Origin: Collinsella aerofaciens ATCC 25986
Lineage (GTDB): Bacteria > Actinomycetota > Coriobacteriia > Coriobacteriales > Coriobacteriaceae
Direction: 5' to 3'
Assembly (NCBI RefSeq): GCF_010509075.1
Contig: NZ_CP048433.1
Location: 1,054,001 to 1,118,000 of the forward strand
Length of the DNA: 64,000 nt
Part shown: positions 1 to 8,591 of the stretch, piece by piece
Layout: every line of letters begins with the position of its first letter
How positions within the stretch are numbered: position 1 is the stretch's first letter
Translations under genes and position numbers: made by a program
Notes under the pieces: model-generated
The model's input: only the letters and a program-made list of their open reading frames with translations
The model's database searches: none
Told to the model about the DNA's origin: nothing

Positions 1-95
1 AGTTCAATGCCACACTCAAATGTCTCATCGATAAAGTACTCGTGATGTGCCGAGCGATTCTTGGAAATGAGCTTGCGCTCGCGCTTACTGGGCAT
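1..95 (-). CDS. smpB: SsrA-binding protein SmpB (N-terminal part, runs off the window)
   Basis: The minus strand from 95 reads MPSKRERKLISKN, then RSAHHEYFIDE and TFECGIEL, which matches the start of SmpB. SmpB binds tmRNA and brings it to stalled ribosomes for trans-translation. Only about 31 residues are inside the window and the rest lies to the left. The ATG at 95-93 overlaps the last 11 bases of the TPR gene upstream, which suggests translational coupling. SmpB usually sits near rnr and ftsX; here rnr is about 8.5 kb away, with other genes in between. Identification rests on the diagnostic N-terminus, so the family is fairly sure. Confidence 0.85.
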   Translation of the reverse strand, partial: MPSKRERKLISKNRSAHHEYFIDETFECGIE

Positions 96-1002
96 CGCCG
101 GCCTCCTTGGCGCCGTCGGCGTTTGAGCCCGCAGCCTCGCGCTTTGCCTTGCGCTCGGCATTGAGCTCAGCATCGCTCTCGCGCACCAGCTTGATAATCG
201 CCGCGCAGGCCTCCTCGCCCACCAGGTCGCGGGCGCGCACCGTCAGGCGCGTCGCCTCCTGTTTGTCGCCGTCGCTTGCAGCATCGGTCGCGCACATAAT
301 CAGGCAGATGGCAATCTCGGCCGAAGGCGAGGTCGGCACGCCTTGCAGGGCCAATTCACCCATCACGTGGTCGTCGCTCTCATCAGCGGCATCCGGATAG
401 GTGGTATGGATCTTGTTGAGCAGGCGCGTCGTATGCGCATCGTTGGGCGCCAGGCGCAGCGCCAGACGCGCGCAGCCCACGGCAGCCGAAACGTTCTCGG
501 TCTCGGGCTCCAAGAAGTACTGACCTAGATTGGCGTAAGCGCGGGCGGCGCACTTGCCATCGCTTGCACGCTCCAGCACCGAGAACGAGAGCGACGCCCA
601 TTCCTGCTTGTCCTCGAGTGCGCGGAACAGCTCGGCCAAATCCAAGCGATAGTTGCAGTTCATGGGGTCCCAACGCACAGCCTGCATCAGGGCATTACGA
701 GCGCTCACATAATCCTGCTGGCGAATGTAGGCAAACGCCATGTCAGAGTACAGGCGGTCAAACGGCACCTCGACCTGCACGAGCTCGCGCGGATCCTTCT
801 CCACGCGGCGATAGGCCAAGCGCTCAAACTTGCTATCGAAGCTAAAGTATTGGCGCTTCTCCTCCGTCTTGCACTCAGCGTCGATATACTCCTCGGCGAG
901 CTCCACCAGACGCTCCAGCAGCGGTGTCGCCGTAGCCAGGTCGCCCTGCGCCAGATAGTTCTCGGCATACGTGATGTCTTGCAAGCTGATGGGCAGATCC
1001 AT
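85..1002 (-). CDS. TPR-type helical repeat protein, function unknown
   Basis: A 305-residue soluble protein with no signal peptide or membrane segment. Helical repeats resembling tetratricopeptide repeats are visible, clearest around residues 83-150 (SDMAFAYIRQQDYVSARNAL, then the next pair). The C-terminus is charged and Ala/Lys-rich and probably disordered. An upstream start at 1053 is possible, but the ATG at 1002 is chosen because GAGGAG sits just upstream at good spacing. The 3' end overlaps the start of smpB, so the two are probably one transcript. TPR proteins are usually scaffolds for protein contacts; no specific partner can be named. Confidence 0.7.
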   Translation of the reverse strand: MDLPISLQDITYAENYLAQGDLATATPLLERLVELAEEYIDAECKTEEKRQYFSFDSKFERLAYRRVEKDPRELVQVEVPFDRLYSDMAFAYIRQQDYVSARNALMQAVRWDPMNCNYRLDLAELFRALEDKQEWASLSFSVLERASDGKCAARAYANLGQYFLEPETENVSAAVGCARLALRLAPNDAHTTRLLNKIHTTYPDAADESDDHVMGELALQGVPTSPSAEIAICLIMCATDAASDGDKQEATRLTVRARDLVGEEACAAIIKLVRESDAELNAERKAKREAAGSNADGAKEAGDAQ

Positions 1003-1096
1003 GGCTACTCCTCGATCTGAGCGAAACACGGCAGGCGCCGTATATACGGTCAATACACAAAACCCGGGTCTCTTACGAGGCCCGGGCGTTCAATTT

Positions 1097-1173
1097 TGGT
1101 AGCCCGTACCAGATTCGAACTGGTGATCTCCGCCTTGAGAGGGCGGCGTCCTAAACCGCTAGACGAACGGGCC
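1097..1173 (-). tRNA. tRNA-Glu (CTC)
   Basis: Read on the minus strand the cloverleaf is clear. The acceptor is GGCCCGT paired with ACGGGCT, the anticodon stem is CCGCC/GGCGG around the loop CTCTCAA (anticodon CTC), and the T arm carries GTTCGAATC. A discriminator A and an encoded CCA follow. It lies 17 nt downstream of tRNA-Gln and is probably co-transcribed with it. Confidence 0.93.
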
Positions 1174-1190
1174 ATATGTAGCAAATGCAA

Positions 1191-1264
1191 TGGCTGGGAT
1201 GGAGGGAGTCGAACCCCCATTGACGGAACCAGAATCCGCTGTCCTGCCATTAGACGACATCCCA
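1191..1264 (-). tRNA. tRNA-Gln (CTG)
   Basis: On the minus strand the acceptor TGGGATG pairs with CATCCCA, and the anticodon stem GCGGA/TCCGT encloses the loop TTCTGGT, giving anticodon CTG. The T arm contains GGTTCGACTCC. CCA is encoded. It is the first of a tandem Gln-Glu tRNA pair. Confidence 0.93.
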
Positions 1265-1540
1265 ATGACTGCATCGCTGCGCTCGGCTATGCCTTTGCGC
1301 AAGAAAGAAATATACGGGAAGTCTCGCCGTGACGCAAGCCCCAATTTTGACTTTTTTGAAATTCAGTCAAATTGGCCTAATTTAGTCCAACCCGTGAAGG
1401 ACCTGTGAAGCCGACCGCTGTACACGAAGGGCAAAACGCCGCGAGCGGTAGCCGTCAACCGTTGGCAGATTCTACCGCGAAAACGATAGCACCAGGCAAC
1501 ACAATCGAAGTATCAATGATCACGTAGATATCGAGGCGCC
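1265..1540. other. Intergenic region without a recognisable gene
   Basis: 276 bp between the tRNA pair (minus) and the next gene (plus). The part next to the tRNAs should hold the tRNA promoter. No convincing coding region or RNA was found. Confidence 0.5.
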
Positions 1541-1951
1541 ATGGACGAAGAGCTTGATTACCTATGGGAGACCCTGGGCCTCGAGATCACTGCCGACCTT
1601 TGGCCCGAACGGGACAAAATCCATCCCACACTGCGCCCCGCCATTACTGTGGTGCAGGCAAAATACCGCCGTGCATCCTTTTTGATCATGCGGATGTCAT
1701 GGCACGCGGGACTCCCCGACCTTAAGCGAATCCAGGCAAGTCTCGTCGAGCTGTCCGGCATGCCGACCGTCATATCCGAGGCGCACCTGGAACAGCGTCA
1801 GCGCGAGCGACTGCAACAGCAGCGGATTCCCTTTATCTGCCCTGGCGTTCAGGCATATCTGCCCTTTATGGACGAGGAGTACTGGAGCGGCAAGCCCAAC
1901 AAGCACGTAAAGGTCTACGATCCGCACGAATGGGCACAGCTGGCGGACTGA
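1541..1951 (+). CDS. Small hypothetical protein, resembles the N-terminal part of a MarR-like family
   Basis: 136 residues, starting at ATG 1541 with GAGG just upstream. I do not recognise a named family with certainty. The segment around residues 70-110 (LSGMPTVIS, then QRIPFICPGVQAYLPFM) resembles the conserved block of larger MarR-like winged-helix regulators, which read roughly TGLPVV, then IPFIVPGKQLYLPFLG. Those proteins carry a DNA-binding domain after this block. Here the ORF ends about 25 residues later, so the gene may be a stand-alone domain or a truncated remnant. The family similarity is from memory and is an inference. It is convergent with the Spx/ArsC gene. Confidence 0.55.
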   Translation: MDEELDYLWETLGLEITADLWPERDKIHPTLRPAITVVQAKYRRASFLIMRMSWHAGLPDLKRIQASLVELSGMPTVISEAHLEQRQRERLQQQRIPFICPGVQAYLPFMDEEYWSGKPNKHVKVYDPHEWAQLAD

Positions 1952-1969
1952 CTGGGGCAGGCCCGCCGA

Positions 1970-2017
1970 CGGAAAGTGCATCCCACCCTGAGCACTCAAA
2001 ACGGGTCGCACTTTCCG
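1970..2017. terminator. Palindrome between convergent genes, probable bidirectional terminator or REP unit
   Basis: Perfect 10-bp arms CGGAAAGTGC and GCACTTTCCG lie about 28 bp apart, with a further partial pairing inside (CCCACCCTGAG against CAAAACGGGT). The element fills the gap between two convergent genes. There is no clear T-run, so it may be a repeat rather than a true terminator. Confidence 0.5.
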
Positions 2018-2023
2018 CAGCCG

Positions 2024-2383
2024 CTACAGCAACGCCTCGGCCCAAGCCGCTTCCCTAAAGCCGGGAATCGCAAAGTCGTCGCCCACCAGCAGCGGACGCT
2101 TGACCAGCATGCCGTCGGTCGCCAGCAGCTCGTAGCACTCCCGATCCGTCATGCCCGCATCCAGACGCGCCTTCAGGCCCAGCTCTCGATATTTCATGCC
2201 CGACGAATTAAAGAAGCGCCGCACCGGCAGCCCCGAACGAGCAATCCAGGTCGCAAGCTCATCAGCCGTGGGATTGTCCAAAACGATATCGCGATCGATA
2301 TACTCTACCCCATGTTCGTCCAGCCATGCCTTGGCCTTCTTACAGGTCGAGCACTTGGGATATTCAACAAACAGTACGGTCAT
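2024..2383 (-). CDS. Spx/ArsC family thioredoxin-fold protein
   Basis: 119 residues. The thioredoxin-like fold is marked near the N-terminus by YPKCSTCKKA (Cys11 and Cys14), and the body matches the ArsC/Spx/YffB group, ending in a typical RPLLVGDDFAIPGF segment. The ATG at 2383 is preferred over the longer frame because GGAGG lies 7-8 bases upstream. Family members are either glutathione- or thioredoxin-dependent reductases or RNA-polymerase-binding stress regulators. The CxxC motif fits Spx-like redox sensing, but the exact role cannot be set. The nearest neighbour upstream is the MurNAc operon. Confidence 0.8.
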   Translation of the reverse strand: MTVLFVEYPKCSTCKKAKAWLDEHGVEYIDRDIVLDNPTADELATWIARSGLPVRRFFNSSGMKYRELGLKARLDAGMTDRECYELLATDGMLVKRPLLVGDDFAIPGFREAAWAEALL

Positions 2384-2475
2384 GGAAATCCTCCGAATAT
2401 AGATCGGCCAACGCAGGCACACGCCACACGAGGCGCCTTCGTATGATGGGCCAATTGTAGCCCACGGGTCACACG

Positions 2476-3528
2476 CTAAACGAACCGTACCCCGAATCCG
2501 CGTTTGATGAACGGCAGCAGCTCCATTGCCTCGGGCGTGATATGGCCCGCAACGTTCATGCGCTCGTCACCGGGAAGATCGACCCGCGCAATCTCAAGCT
2601 CGCCTTCGTAGCGCCCATATCCGCTATTGCTCACAGCGATCGACCCCGCCTTTCGCGGCAGGCCGGCTCCGGAATCTGTCGGCACGGAATCCGGCTTAAG
2701 CGTCGTACGTGACTCCTGAGACCTAAAGATGAGGACGCTCGAGTCGGGCCGGTCGTGATGAATCTGCCCGCGCACATAGGCATAACCGGGCTCAAGCTCG
2801 CATTGCAGGTCCACGTATCCGGCGGAAACTTGAGCAAACTGCGCCCAGCCCGCATCGGATAGATCGGGGTCGCCGACCAACACAATGTCGCAATCGGCGC
2901 CATGTGCAAGCTCAAGCATATTGAGAGCAACCTTTGACGCGCGACCGCGCTGCGCCTCGACCGTCGGCAGTCCCTCGAAAACCGGCCCGCGAACGTTAGC
3001 ATCACCCGGCACAAAAGCCATGATTTCGAATCCAAGCGCCGCAAGACGAAGATTCGTCCGAGCAACATCTTCAAGAGCTAAACCGGTATAAGGCTTGGGG
3101 TAAAAATTGTGGCAGGCGGCAAAACGAGTCACATCGGCACCGGCCTCACGCCACGATGCGATTTCATCAGAACTCACCGTCGATGCATTGACCACAATGC
3201 GAAATACACCGGACAGCTCCGCGACCCGCTGGGCGCTAAAGCCATAGTCCAAACGAAGGTATTCCAACCCCAGATCGCGCAGGTCCTCAATGCGCTCAAG
3301 CCCGAGCAAATCGCACGTGCGAGGCCCCACATCGGCAATGAGCGCAATGCCGCGGGCGGAAAGCAGCGACAGCACATGACGGACCTTATCGGCATACGCC
3401 GCTCCCCCATCCTCGGGAATATGCAGCGAGGTGAACGCATAGCGCGCACCCGCCGCGGCACCATGTTCAATCGTCCGCTCAATATCCTGCAGAGGGCTGG
3501 AAAGATAAATCGAAATACCCGTTTTCAC
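2476..3528 (-). CDS. mupG: MupG-type 6-phospho-N-acetylmuramidase (DUF871)
   Basis: 350 residues, opening with MKTGISIYLSSPLQ and LHIPEDGG, the hallmark of the MupG/DUF871 family. This family has an N-terminal TIM-barrel domain and a C-terminal beta domain. In Staphylococcus aureus MupG cleaves MurNAc-6-phosphate-GlcNAc, imported by MurP, into MurNAc-6-phosphate and GlcNAc. It is cytoplasmic. Here it is the last gene of an operon with a MurR-type regulator, MurQ and MurP, the same set as in S. aureus. An upstream SD (AAAGGAGCGTTGAAGC) supports the ATG at 3528. The role is inferred from family and context. Confidence 0.87.
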   Translation of the reverse strand: MKTGISIYLSSPLQDIERTIEHGAAAGARYAFTSLHIPEDGGAAYADKVRHVLSLLSARGIALIADVGPRTCDLLGLERIEDLRDLGLEYLRLDYGFSAQRVAELSGVFRIVVNASTVSSDEIASWREAGADVTRFAACHNFYPKPYTGLALEDVARTNLRLAALGFEIMAFVPGDANVRGPVFEGLPTVEAQRGRASKVALNMLELAHGADCDIVLVGDPDLSDAGWAQFAQVSAGYVDLQCELEPGYAYVRGQIHHDRPDSSVLIFRSQESRTTLKPDSVPTDSGAGLPRKAGSIAVSNSGYGRYEGELEIARVDLPGDERMNVAGHITPEAMELLPFIKRGFGVRFV

Positions 3529-3645
3529 GCTTCAACGCTCCTTTAAAAAAGGCCGGCGGAGCAGTTAGCCCCGCCGGCACAACCATAGCATCAAGAAATC
3601 TGCCGCGCACCGCGAGCCCCGAGCAACACGGCTCGCGATATCAAA

Positions 3646-5076
3646 CTACTCGCCAAAGAACTCGTTGATCTTCTGCTCGTCGACGCCAAAGAACCACGTC
3701 AGGACAAAGCCAGCGGCATAGGCAAGCAGCATAGCGGCAACGTAGCCGAGCTGCTGGCCAGGAACAACGATCAGTAGGCCAAACAGACCGGAAACGCCCT
3801 GAGAAACCGTGCCGATGTGAAGCAGCGCCGCGAGCGCGCCGCCAAATCCGGCACCCAGGCAGGCCGTCACAAACGGACGAACGAGCGGCAGCGTAACAGC
3901 ATACATCAGAGGCTCGCCCACACCCAGGATTCCAACGGAAATGGACTCTGCGACGTACTTCTTGAGCTTGGCGTTCTTGGTCTTAAAGTACAGCGCCAAA
4001 CCGGCACCGACCTGGCCGCCGCCAGCCATCATAAGGATGGGAAGCAGGTAATTGATACCCTTGGTAGCGCCGTCGGGATCGTTGAGCATAGCGTGGATCG
4101 GCGTGAGCGCCTGATGCAGGCCGACGGACACCAGCGGCAAGAAGCCTGCCGACAGGATATAGCCGCCCAGGACGCCCAGTTTCTCGAAGATAAAGGTCAA
4201 AACGCTAAAGATGGCAGTCGTCAGCCATGCGCCAACCGGCTGGATGACGAGCATCAGAGCAAAGGCGCCGATGATGAGCACCAGCAGCGGGGACAAGAAC
4301 GTGTCGAGTGCGTTGGGCATAACCTTGCGAATCTGACGCTCCATCCAGGCAAAAAATGCACCAGCGATGAGAGCCGCGATCATGCCACCCGCCGCGGGGT
4401 TGTACTGCGCATTGGTGAGCGGCAGCAGAATGGCAGTGGCAGGATCAGCCGCGCCAGGCGCAAGCAGGGGCATGGCACTGTTGGCGATACACATCATGCC
4501 GGCGATGCCGCCCAGCGCAGCGGAGCCACCAAACTCACGTGCCGCGTTATAGCCCACCAAGATGGGCAGATAGGCAAACAGGGCCCAGCCCATGGAACGA
4601 ATGCCCTGGTACCACCACTCGCCTGCAAGCGCGCCTGCCGTCGAGACGTTAATGACGTTGCAGATACCGTTGATGAGGCCAGCCGCAATGATGCCGGGAA
4701 GCAGGGCGACGAAGACATTGGAAATCTTCTTGAGGAAGGCCTGAACCGGCTTGGACTCGTACTTGGCTTTCTGCGCGGCCTTGTTTGTGGCCGCAGCGTC
4801 AACCACGCTCTCGTCGGCAACGCCTTTCGCAAGGCCGGTGAGCTTGGAGAACTCCTCGAGCACCTTATTCACCTTGCCCGGACCCAGCACGATCTGCATC
4901 GTGTCGTCCTCGACCAGGCCCATCACGCCGTCGAGCGCCTTAATACCCTCCGTGTCGACGTTGCCCGTGTCTTTGACGGTCACGCGCAGGCGCGTCATGC
5001 ACGCCGCGTTTGCGAGCACGTTGTCTTTACCGCCCAAAAGGTCCAGCAGCTTTTGAGCCAGCTCTTTGTTCGTCAT
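3646..5076 (-). CDS. murP: PTS EIIBC transporter for MurNAc / MurNAc-GlcNAc
   Basis: 476 residues. The N-terminal EIIB domain (about 1-85) carries the phosphorylatable cysteine Cys26 in NAACMTRLRVTV. The EIIC domain (about 110-470) has roughly ten hydrophobic segments and the GVGEPLMYAVTLP motif of the glucose/sucrose-type EIIC. No EIIA domain is fused, as is usual for MurP, which borrows an EIIA from another system. It lies between murQ and mupG in one direction, so the substrate is inferred to be N-acetylmuramic acid or its disaccharide, phosphorylated at C6 during uptake. From sequence alone it could be another beta-glucoside-type EIIBC. Confidence 0.88.
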   Translation of the reverse strand: MTNKELAQKLLDLLGGKDNVLANAACMTRLRVTVKDTGNVDTEGIKALDGVMGLVEDDTMQIVLGPGKVNKVLEEFSKLTGLAKGVADESVVDAAATNKAAQKAKYESKPVQAFLKKISNVFVALLPGIIAAGLINGICNVINVSTAGALAGEWWYQGIRSMGWALFAYLPILVGYNAAREFGGSAALGGIAGMMCIANSAMPLLAPGAADPATAILLPLTNAQYNPAAGGMIAALIAGAFFAWMERQIRKVMPNALDTFLSPLLVLIIGAFALMLVIQPVGAWLTTAIFSVLTFIFEKLGVLGGYILSAGFLPLVSVGLHQALTPIHAMLNDPDGATKGINYLLPILMMAGGGQVGAGLALYFKTKNAKLKKYVAESISVGILGVGEPLMYAVTLPLVRPFVTACLGAGFGGALAALLHIGTVSQGVSGLFGLLIVVPGQQLGYVAAMLLAYAAGFVLTWFFGVDEQKINEFFGE

Positions 5077-5133
5077 AACTCCTCCTTGTATTGGGTATCT
5101 CGTCTAGATGTCATATCAGCTCACGCCGTGCAC

Positions 5134-6057
<924 letters not shown>

Positions 6058-6067
6058 TTCATTCACC

Positions 6068-6919
6068 TCATCTTTCCTGTTTCTCGATGTAGTTTTGCTT
6101 AATGACATGCGTCGCCCGTTCGTAGTCGCTGGCAACGTAAGCAGCGTACAGGGCATCGACAACCATAAGCTGGGCCATACGCGAAGCCATGGCACCGCTG
6201 CGGACCAAGGGTTCACTCGCAGCGACGCCGAGCACGGCATCGGCCATGGTGGCAAGCTTGGATGATCCATCTACTTTGGTAACGGCCACAACGGGACAGT
6301 TGTGACGTTGAGCCTCGGCGGTGCAGTCCAGCACCTCTTGCGTCAAGCCCGAGTAGCTAAAGGCGATTGCCATATCGCCCTCATGCATGTTCTTGGCACA
6401 TAAGAGCTGATCATGCCAGTCGTCGTACAGACGGCACTCTTTGTCGACACGCATGAGCTTTTGCGCCAGGTCATGCGCGACCAAACGAGAAGCACCAATA
6501 CCGAACAGATTGACCGCGCGTGCCCGCTTAAGACGGGCCGCGCATCGCTCCAAGACGGTGTAATCGAGCGTTCGCGCCGTCGCCTCGATCGTGCGCACGT
6601 TGCTTTTCATCACCTTCCCCACGATACGTTCGACGCTGTCATCCATGGAGATGTCCTCGAGGGCTACGTCTTTCTTGTCACCTAAGAGCGCCAGCTCGGC
6701 AATCAGTTCGCGCTGGAACTCCTTGTAGCCCGCAAAACCCAAACGCTTGCAAAAGCGCAAAATGCTCGAGGGCGAGGAGAACGTGACATCGGCAAGACCG
6801 CGGACGGACAGCCCGACCACCTCGTGCGGATGAGCGCTTACATATGCGATGACATTGCGTTCCGCCGGGCTCGCGCTGAGCTCACGCTCGCGAAGCCGCA
6901 AAAGCAATCCGTTTGCCAT
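6068..6919 (-). CDS. murR: MurR/RpiR family transcriptional regulator of the mur operon
   Basis: 283 residues. The N-terminal 75 residues form an RpiR-type helix-turn-helix (SVRGLADVTFSSPSSILRF). A SIS sugar-phosphate-binding domain follows at about 115-250, with NLFGIGASRLVAHDLAQKL and AIAFSYSGLTQEV. In E. coli MurR represses murQP and responds to MurNAc-6-phosphate; the same circuit is inferred because this is the first gene of the murQ-murP-mupG operon. The ATG at 6919 has GGAGG eight bases upstream, and the alternative GTG nine bases earlier overlaps that SD. A likely operator palindrome sits at 6986-7004. Confidence 0.9.
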   Translation of the reverse strand: MANGLLLRLRERELSASPAERNVIAYVSAHPHEVVGLSVRGLADVTFSSPSSILRFCKRLGFAGYKEFQRELIAELALLGDKKDVALEDISMDDSVERIVGKVMKSNVRTIEATARTLDYTVLERCAARLKRARAVNLFGIGASRLVAHDLAQKLMRVDKECRLYDDWHDQLLCAKNMHEGDMAIAFSYSGLTQEVLDCTAEAQRHNCPVVAVTKVDGSSKLATMADAVLGVAASEPLVRSGAMASRMAQLMVVDALYAAYVASDYERATHVIKQNYIEKQER

Positions 6920-6985
6920 CTCAAACACCTCCGTTGAGAAGAATTAAAGACCAACGAACGATTCGTACCGGATACAAACAGCTTT

Positions 6986-7004
6986 TGCGGTACATTGTGC
7001 CGCA
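6986..7004. promoter_or_regulatory. Candidate operator palindrome upstream of the mur operon
   Basis: TGCGGTACATTGTGCCGCA is an inverted repeat of 8-bp arms with one mismatch and a 3-bp spacer. It lies about 70 bp upstream of the regulator start. Its position fits autoregulation by the RpiR-type protein, but there is no direct evidence. Confidence 0.4.
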
Positions 7005-7018
7005 TCGTGGCGCACAAA

Positions 7019-7042
7019 GGGCGAGTGTTCTACCGCTCGCCC
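7019..7042 (-). terminator. Probable terminator after the VanZ-like gene
   Basis: GGGCGAG and CTCGCCC pair across a 10-base loop. On the minus strand the stem is followed by TTTGTG, a weak U-run. It separates the VanZ-like gene from the mur operon. Confidence 0.5.
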
Positions 7043-7123
7043 CTCAAATCCGACCGCTCGGAAATACGCGCGACACAAAATAATTCAACAAGGTCGCATT
7101 ATCAGAAACGGGTTTGTTACCGG

Positions 7124-7705
7124 CTAGCGCCTCGCATGGGCGCCGATCGGCCGAGTCACATGGCGCACCAACGCCGCCGCCAGCAATACCGACAGCATGG
7201 CGGTGACATAGCCCGCAGCGTCGAATCCTAAATCGATAACGTCGAAATGCCTTCCGGGAACAAAGATCTTATGCACCTGATCGCCAACGGAGCAGGCGGC
7301 GCAAAAGAGCAATACGGGCACGCAACGGGAGCATACGCTCCACGGACGCCTGGAAAAGCAAACCACGACCACGGAGGCGAACAATCCGACGAAGAAAAAC
7401 TCTACGGTATGGGCAACGCGACGGACGTTTGTGCCCACCCACATGCGAATGGAAGCAAGTCGGCCAGACCGGACATTCGAGGCAGCCGAATCGGCGCGCC
7501 CGGTCATTCCGTTCTCTGTCTGGGCTTCACCCGTGGCATCGGCAGCCTGAACGCCCGTAGCCTGACCCTCCACCACACGCGCTGTGGACTCGCTCAGCAA
7601 CGACGTCTCCACCGCATTTTGCTCCGTCAGCACCCAGATGCCCACCAGCGTTGCAACGAACAGAACGATCGCGGTCCATCCGATTATTTGTTTTACGCGC
7701 GCCAA
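7124..7705 (-). CDS. VanZ-like membrane protein
   Basis: About 193 residues. An N-terminal membrane segment (IIGWTAIVLFVATLVGIWVL) is followed by a polar linker and a VanZ-like core with HTVEFFFVGLFAS and then DQVHKIFVPGRHFDVIDLGF, the pattern shared by VanZ proteins. VanZ members are integral membrane proteins; the founding one gives low-level teicoplanin resistance by an unknown mechanism. No vancomycin-resistance genes are nearby, so resistance should not be assumed. A TTG start at 7705 is chosen because AGGAGG lies seven bases upstream; an upstream start at 7747 cannot be excluded. Confidence 0.78.
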   Translation of the reverse strand: MARVKQIIGWTAIVLFVATLVGIWVLTEQNAVETSLLSESTARVVEGQATGVQAADATGEAQTENGMTGRADSAASNVRSGRLASIRMWVGTNVRRVAHTVEFFFVGLFASVVVVCFSRRPWSVCSRCVPVLLFCAACSVGDQVHKIFVPGRHFDVIDLGFDAAGYVTAMLSVLLAAALVRHVTRPIGAHARR

Positions 7706-7809
7706 GGGCCAACCTCCTTTTTTGAATATCAGCGAGTGTAGCCCCAAATGGCATCGTCACCGTATCAAAATTTGAATCGCAACAGGAAGCGACAAAGCGA
7801 CGCAAACCC

Positions 7810-8415
7810 CTACCCCGCCTCGCGCATCCAGCGATCGAACGTCCCCACGCACACGCCCAGGCACTTTGCTGCCTGGCTGCGGGTAATATCGCCTGCCTCA
7901 TAGCTATCGCGCACCAGCTCAAACTGAGGAGGGCACGGCTTGCGAGGTCGACCGAAACGAACCCCTCGCGCCCGCGCCGCTGCAATTCCCTCCGCCTGGC
8001 GCCGATGGATATTCTCGCGCTCCACCTGCGCCACGTAGCTCAGCAGTTGCAGCACAATATCGGCAATCAGGACGTTGGTCACATCCAGCGCGCCGCTGGC
8101 CCTAGCGCGCGTGTCAAGCAATGGCATGTCCAACACCACAATGGCAACCCCGAGCTCCTTGGTAATGCGTCGCCATTCCTCAAGAATCTCGGAGTAATTA
8201 CGGCCAAGTCGGTCGATAGAAAGCACCACCAGCACGTCCCCGTCTCCCAGGACGTGCAGCAGCTCGCGATAACGCGGTCGATCGAAGTCCTTGCCGCTCG
8301 CATGGTCGGCATAAATATTCGCCGAGCCCACGCCATAGGCGCCCAGCGCATCCAGCTGCCGATTAAGATTCTGATCGCGCGAACTCACCCGCGCATAACC
8401 GTACACCGTCGCCAT
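7810..8415 (-). CDS. Serine recombinase (resolvase/invertase family)
   Basis: About 201 residues. The catalytic domain begins TVYGYARVSSRDQNLNRQ, with the nucleophile probably Ser11, and contains VLSIDRLGRN, the family arginine motif. A C-terminal helix-turn-helix (ITRSQAAKCLGVCVGTFDRW) binds DNA. The length matches small resolvases/invertases such as gamma-delta or Hin, not the large integrases. Small serine recombinases of this sort resolve transposon cointegrates or flip DNA segments. No transposase or invertible repeat was recognised nearby. It sits beside rnr at a place where the usual rnr-smpB neighbourhood is broken. The start at 8415 is the first ATG; a TTG 30 bases earlier is possible. 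Confidence 0.88.
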   Translation of the reverse strand: MATVYGYARVSSRDQNLNRQLDALGAYGVGSANIYADHASGKDFDRPRYRELLHVLGDGDVLVVLSIDRLGRNYSEILEEWRRITKELGVAIVVLDMPLLDTRARASGALDVTNVLIADIVLQLLSYVAQVERENIHRRQAEGIAAARARGVRFGRPRKPCPPQFELVRDSYEAGDITRSQAAKCLGVCVGTFDRWMREAG

Positions 8416-8431
8416 CTCATCCCCGCTTTCT

Positions 8432-8475
8432 TGTAAACCTGCCAAAAGGGACAGGTTTATTTTGGTAGGTTTTAC
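8432..8475. repeat. Palindromic intergenic repeat, family with CCTGCCAAAA arms (copy 1)
   Basis: AAACCTGCCAAAA and TTTTGGTAGGTTTT form an inverted repeat around GGGACAGGTTTA. A second copy with the same layout lies at 20624-20663. This one sits directly upstream of the recombinase start. Confidence 0.65.
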
Positions 8476-8537
8476 CTCTCAAATAGCAGGTAAGCGGGCG
8501 GACGAGCAGACGGCAAGGTAGCCATAATTCAAATGCG

Positions 8538-8565
8538 AAGGGCGGTCCCGAAAGGCCGCCCTCCG
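8538..8565 (-). terminator. Probable terminator of rnr
   Basis: On the minus strand AGGGCGG and CCGCCCTT pair around a short loop, 27 bp after the rnr stop codon. The T-run is weak (CGCATTTG follows). Confidence 0.55.
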
Positions 8566-8591
8566 CTCCCCCACCATCAGTCGGGATTTGG

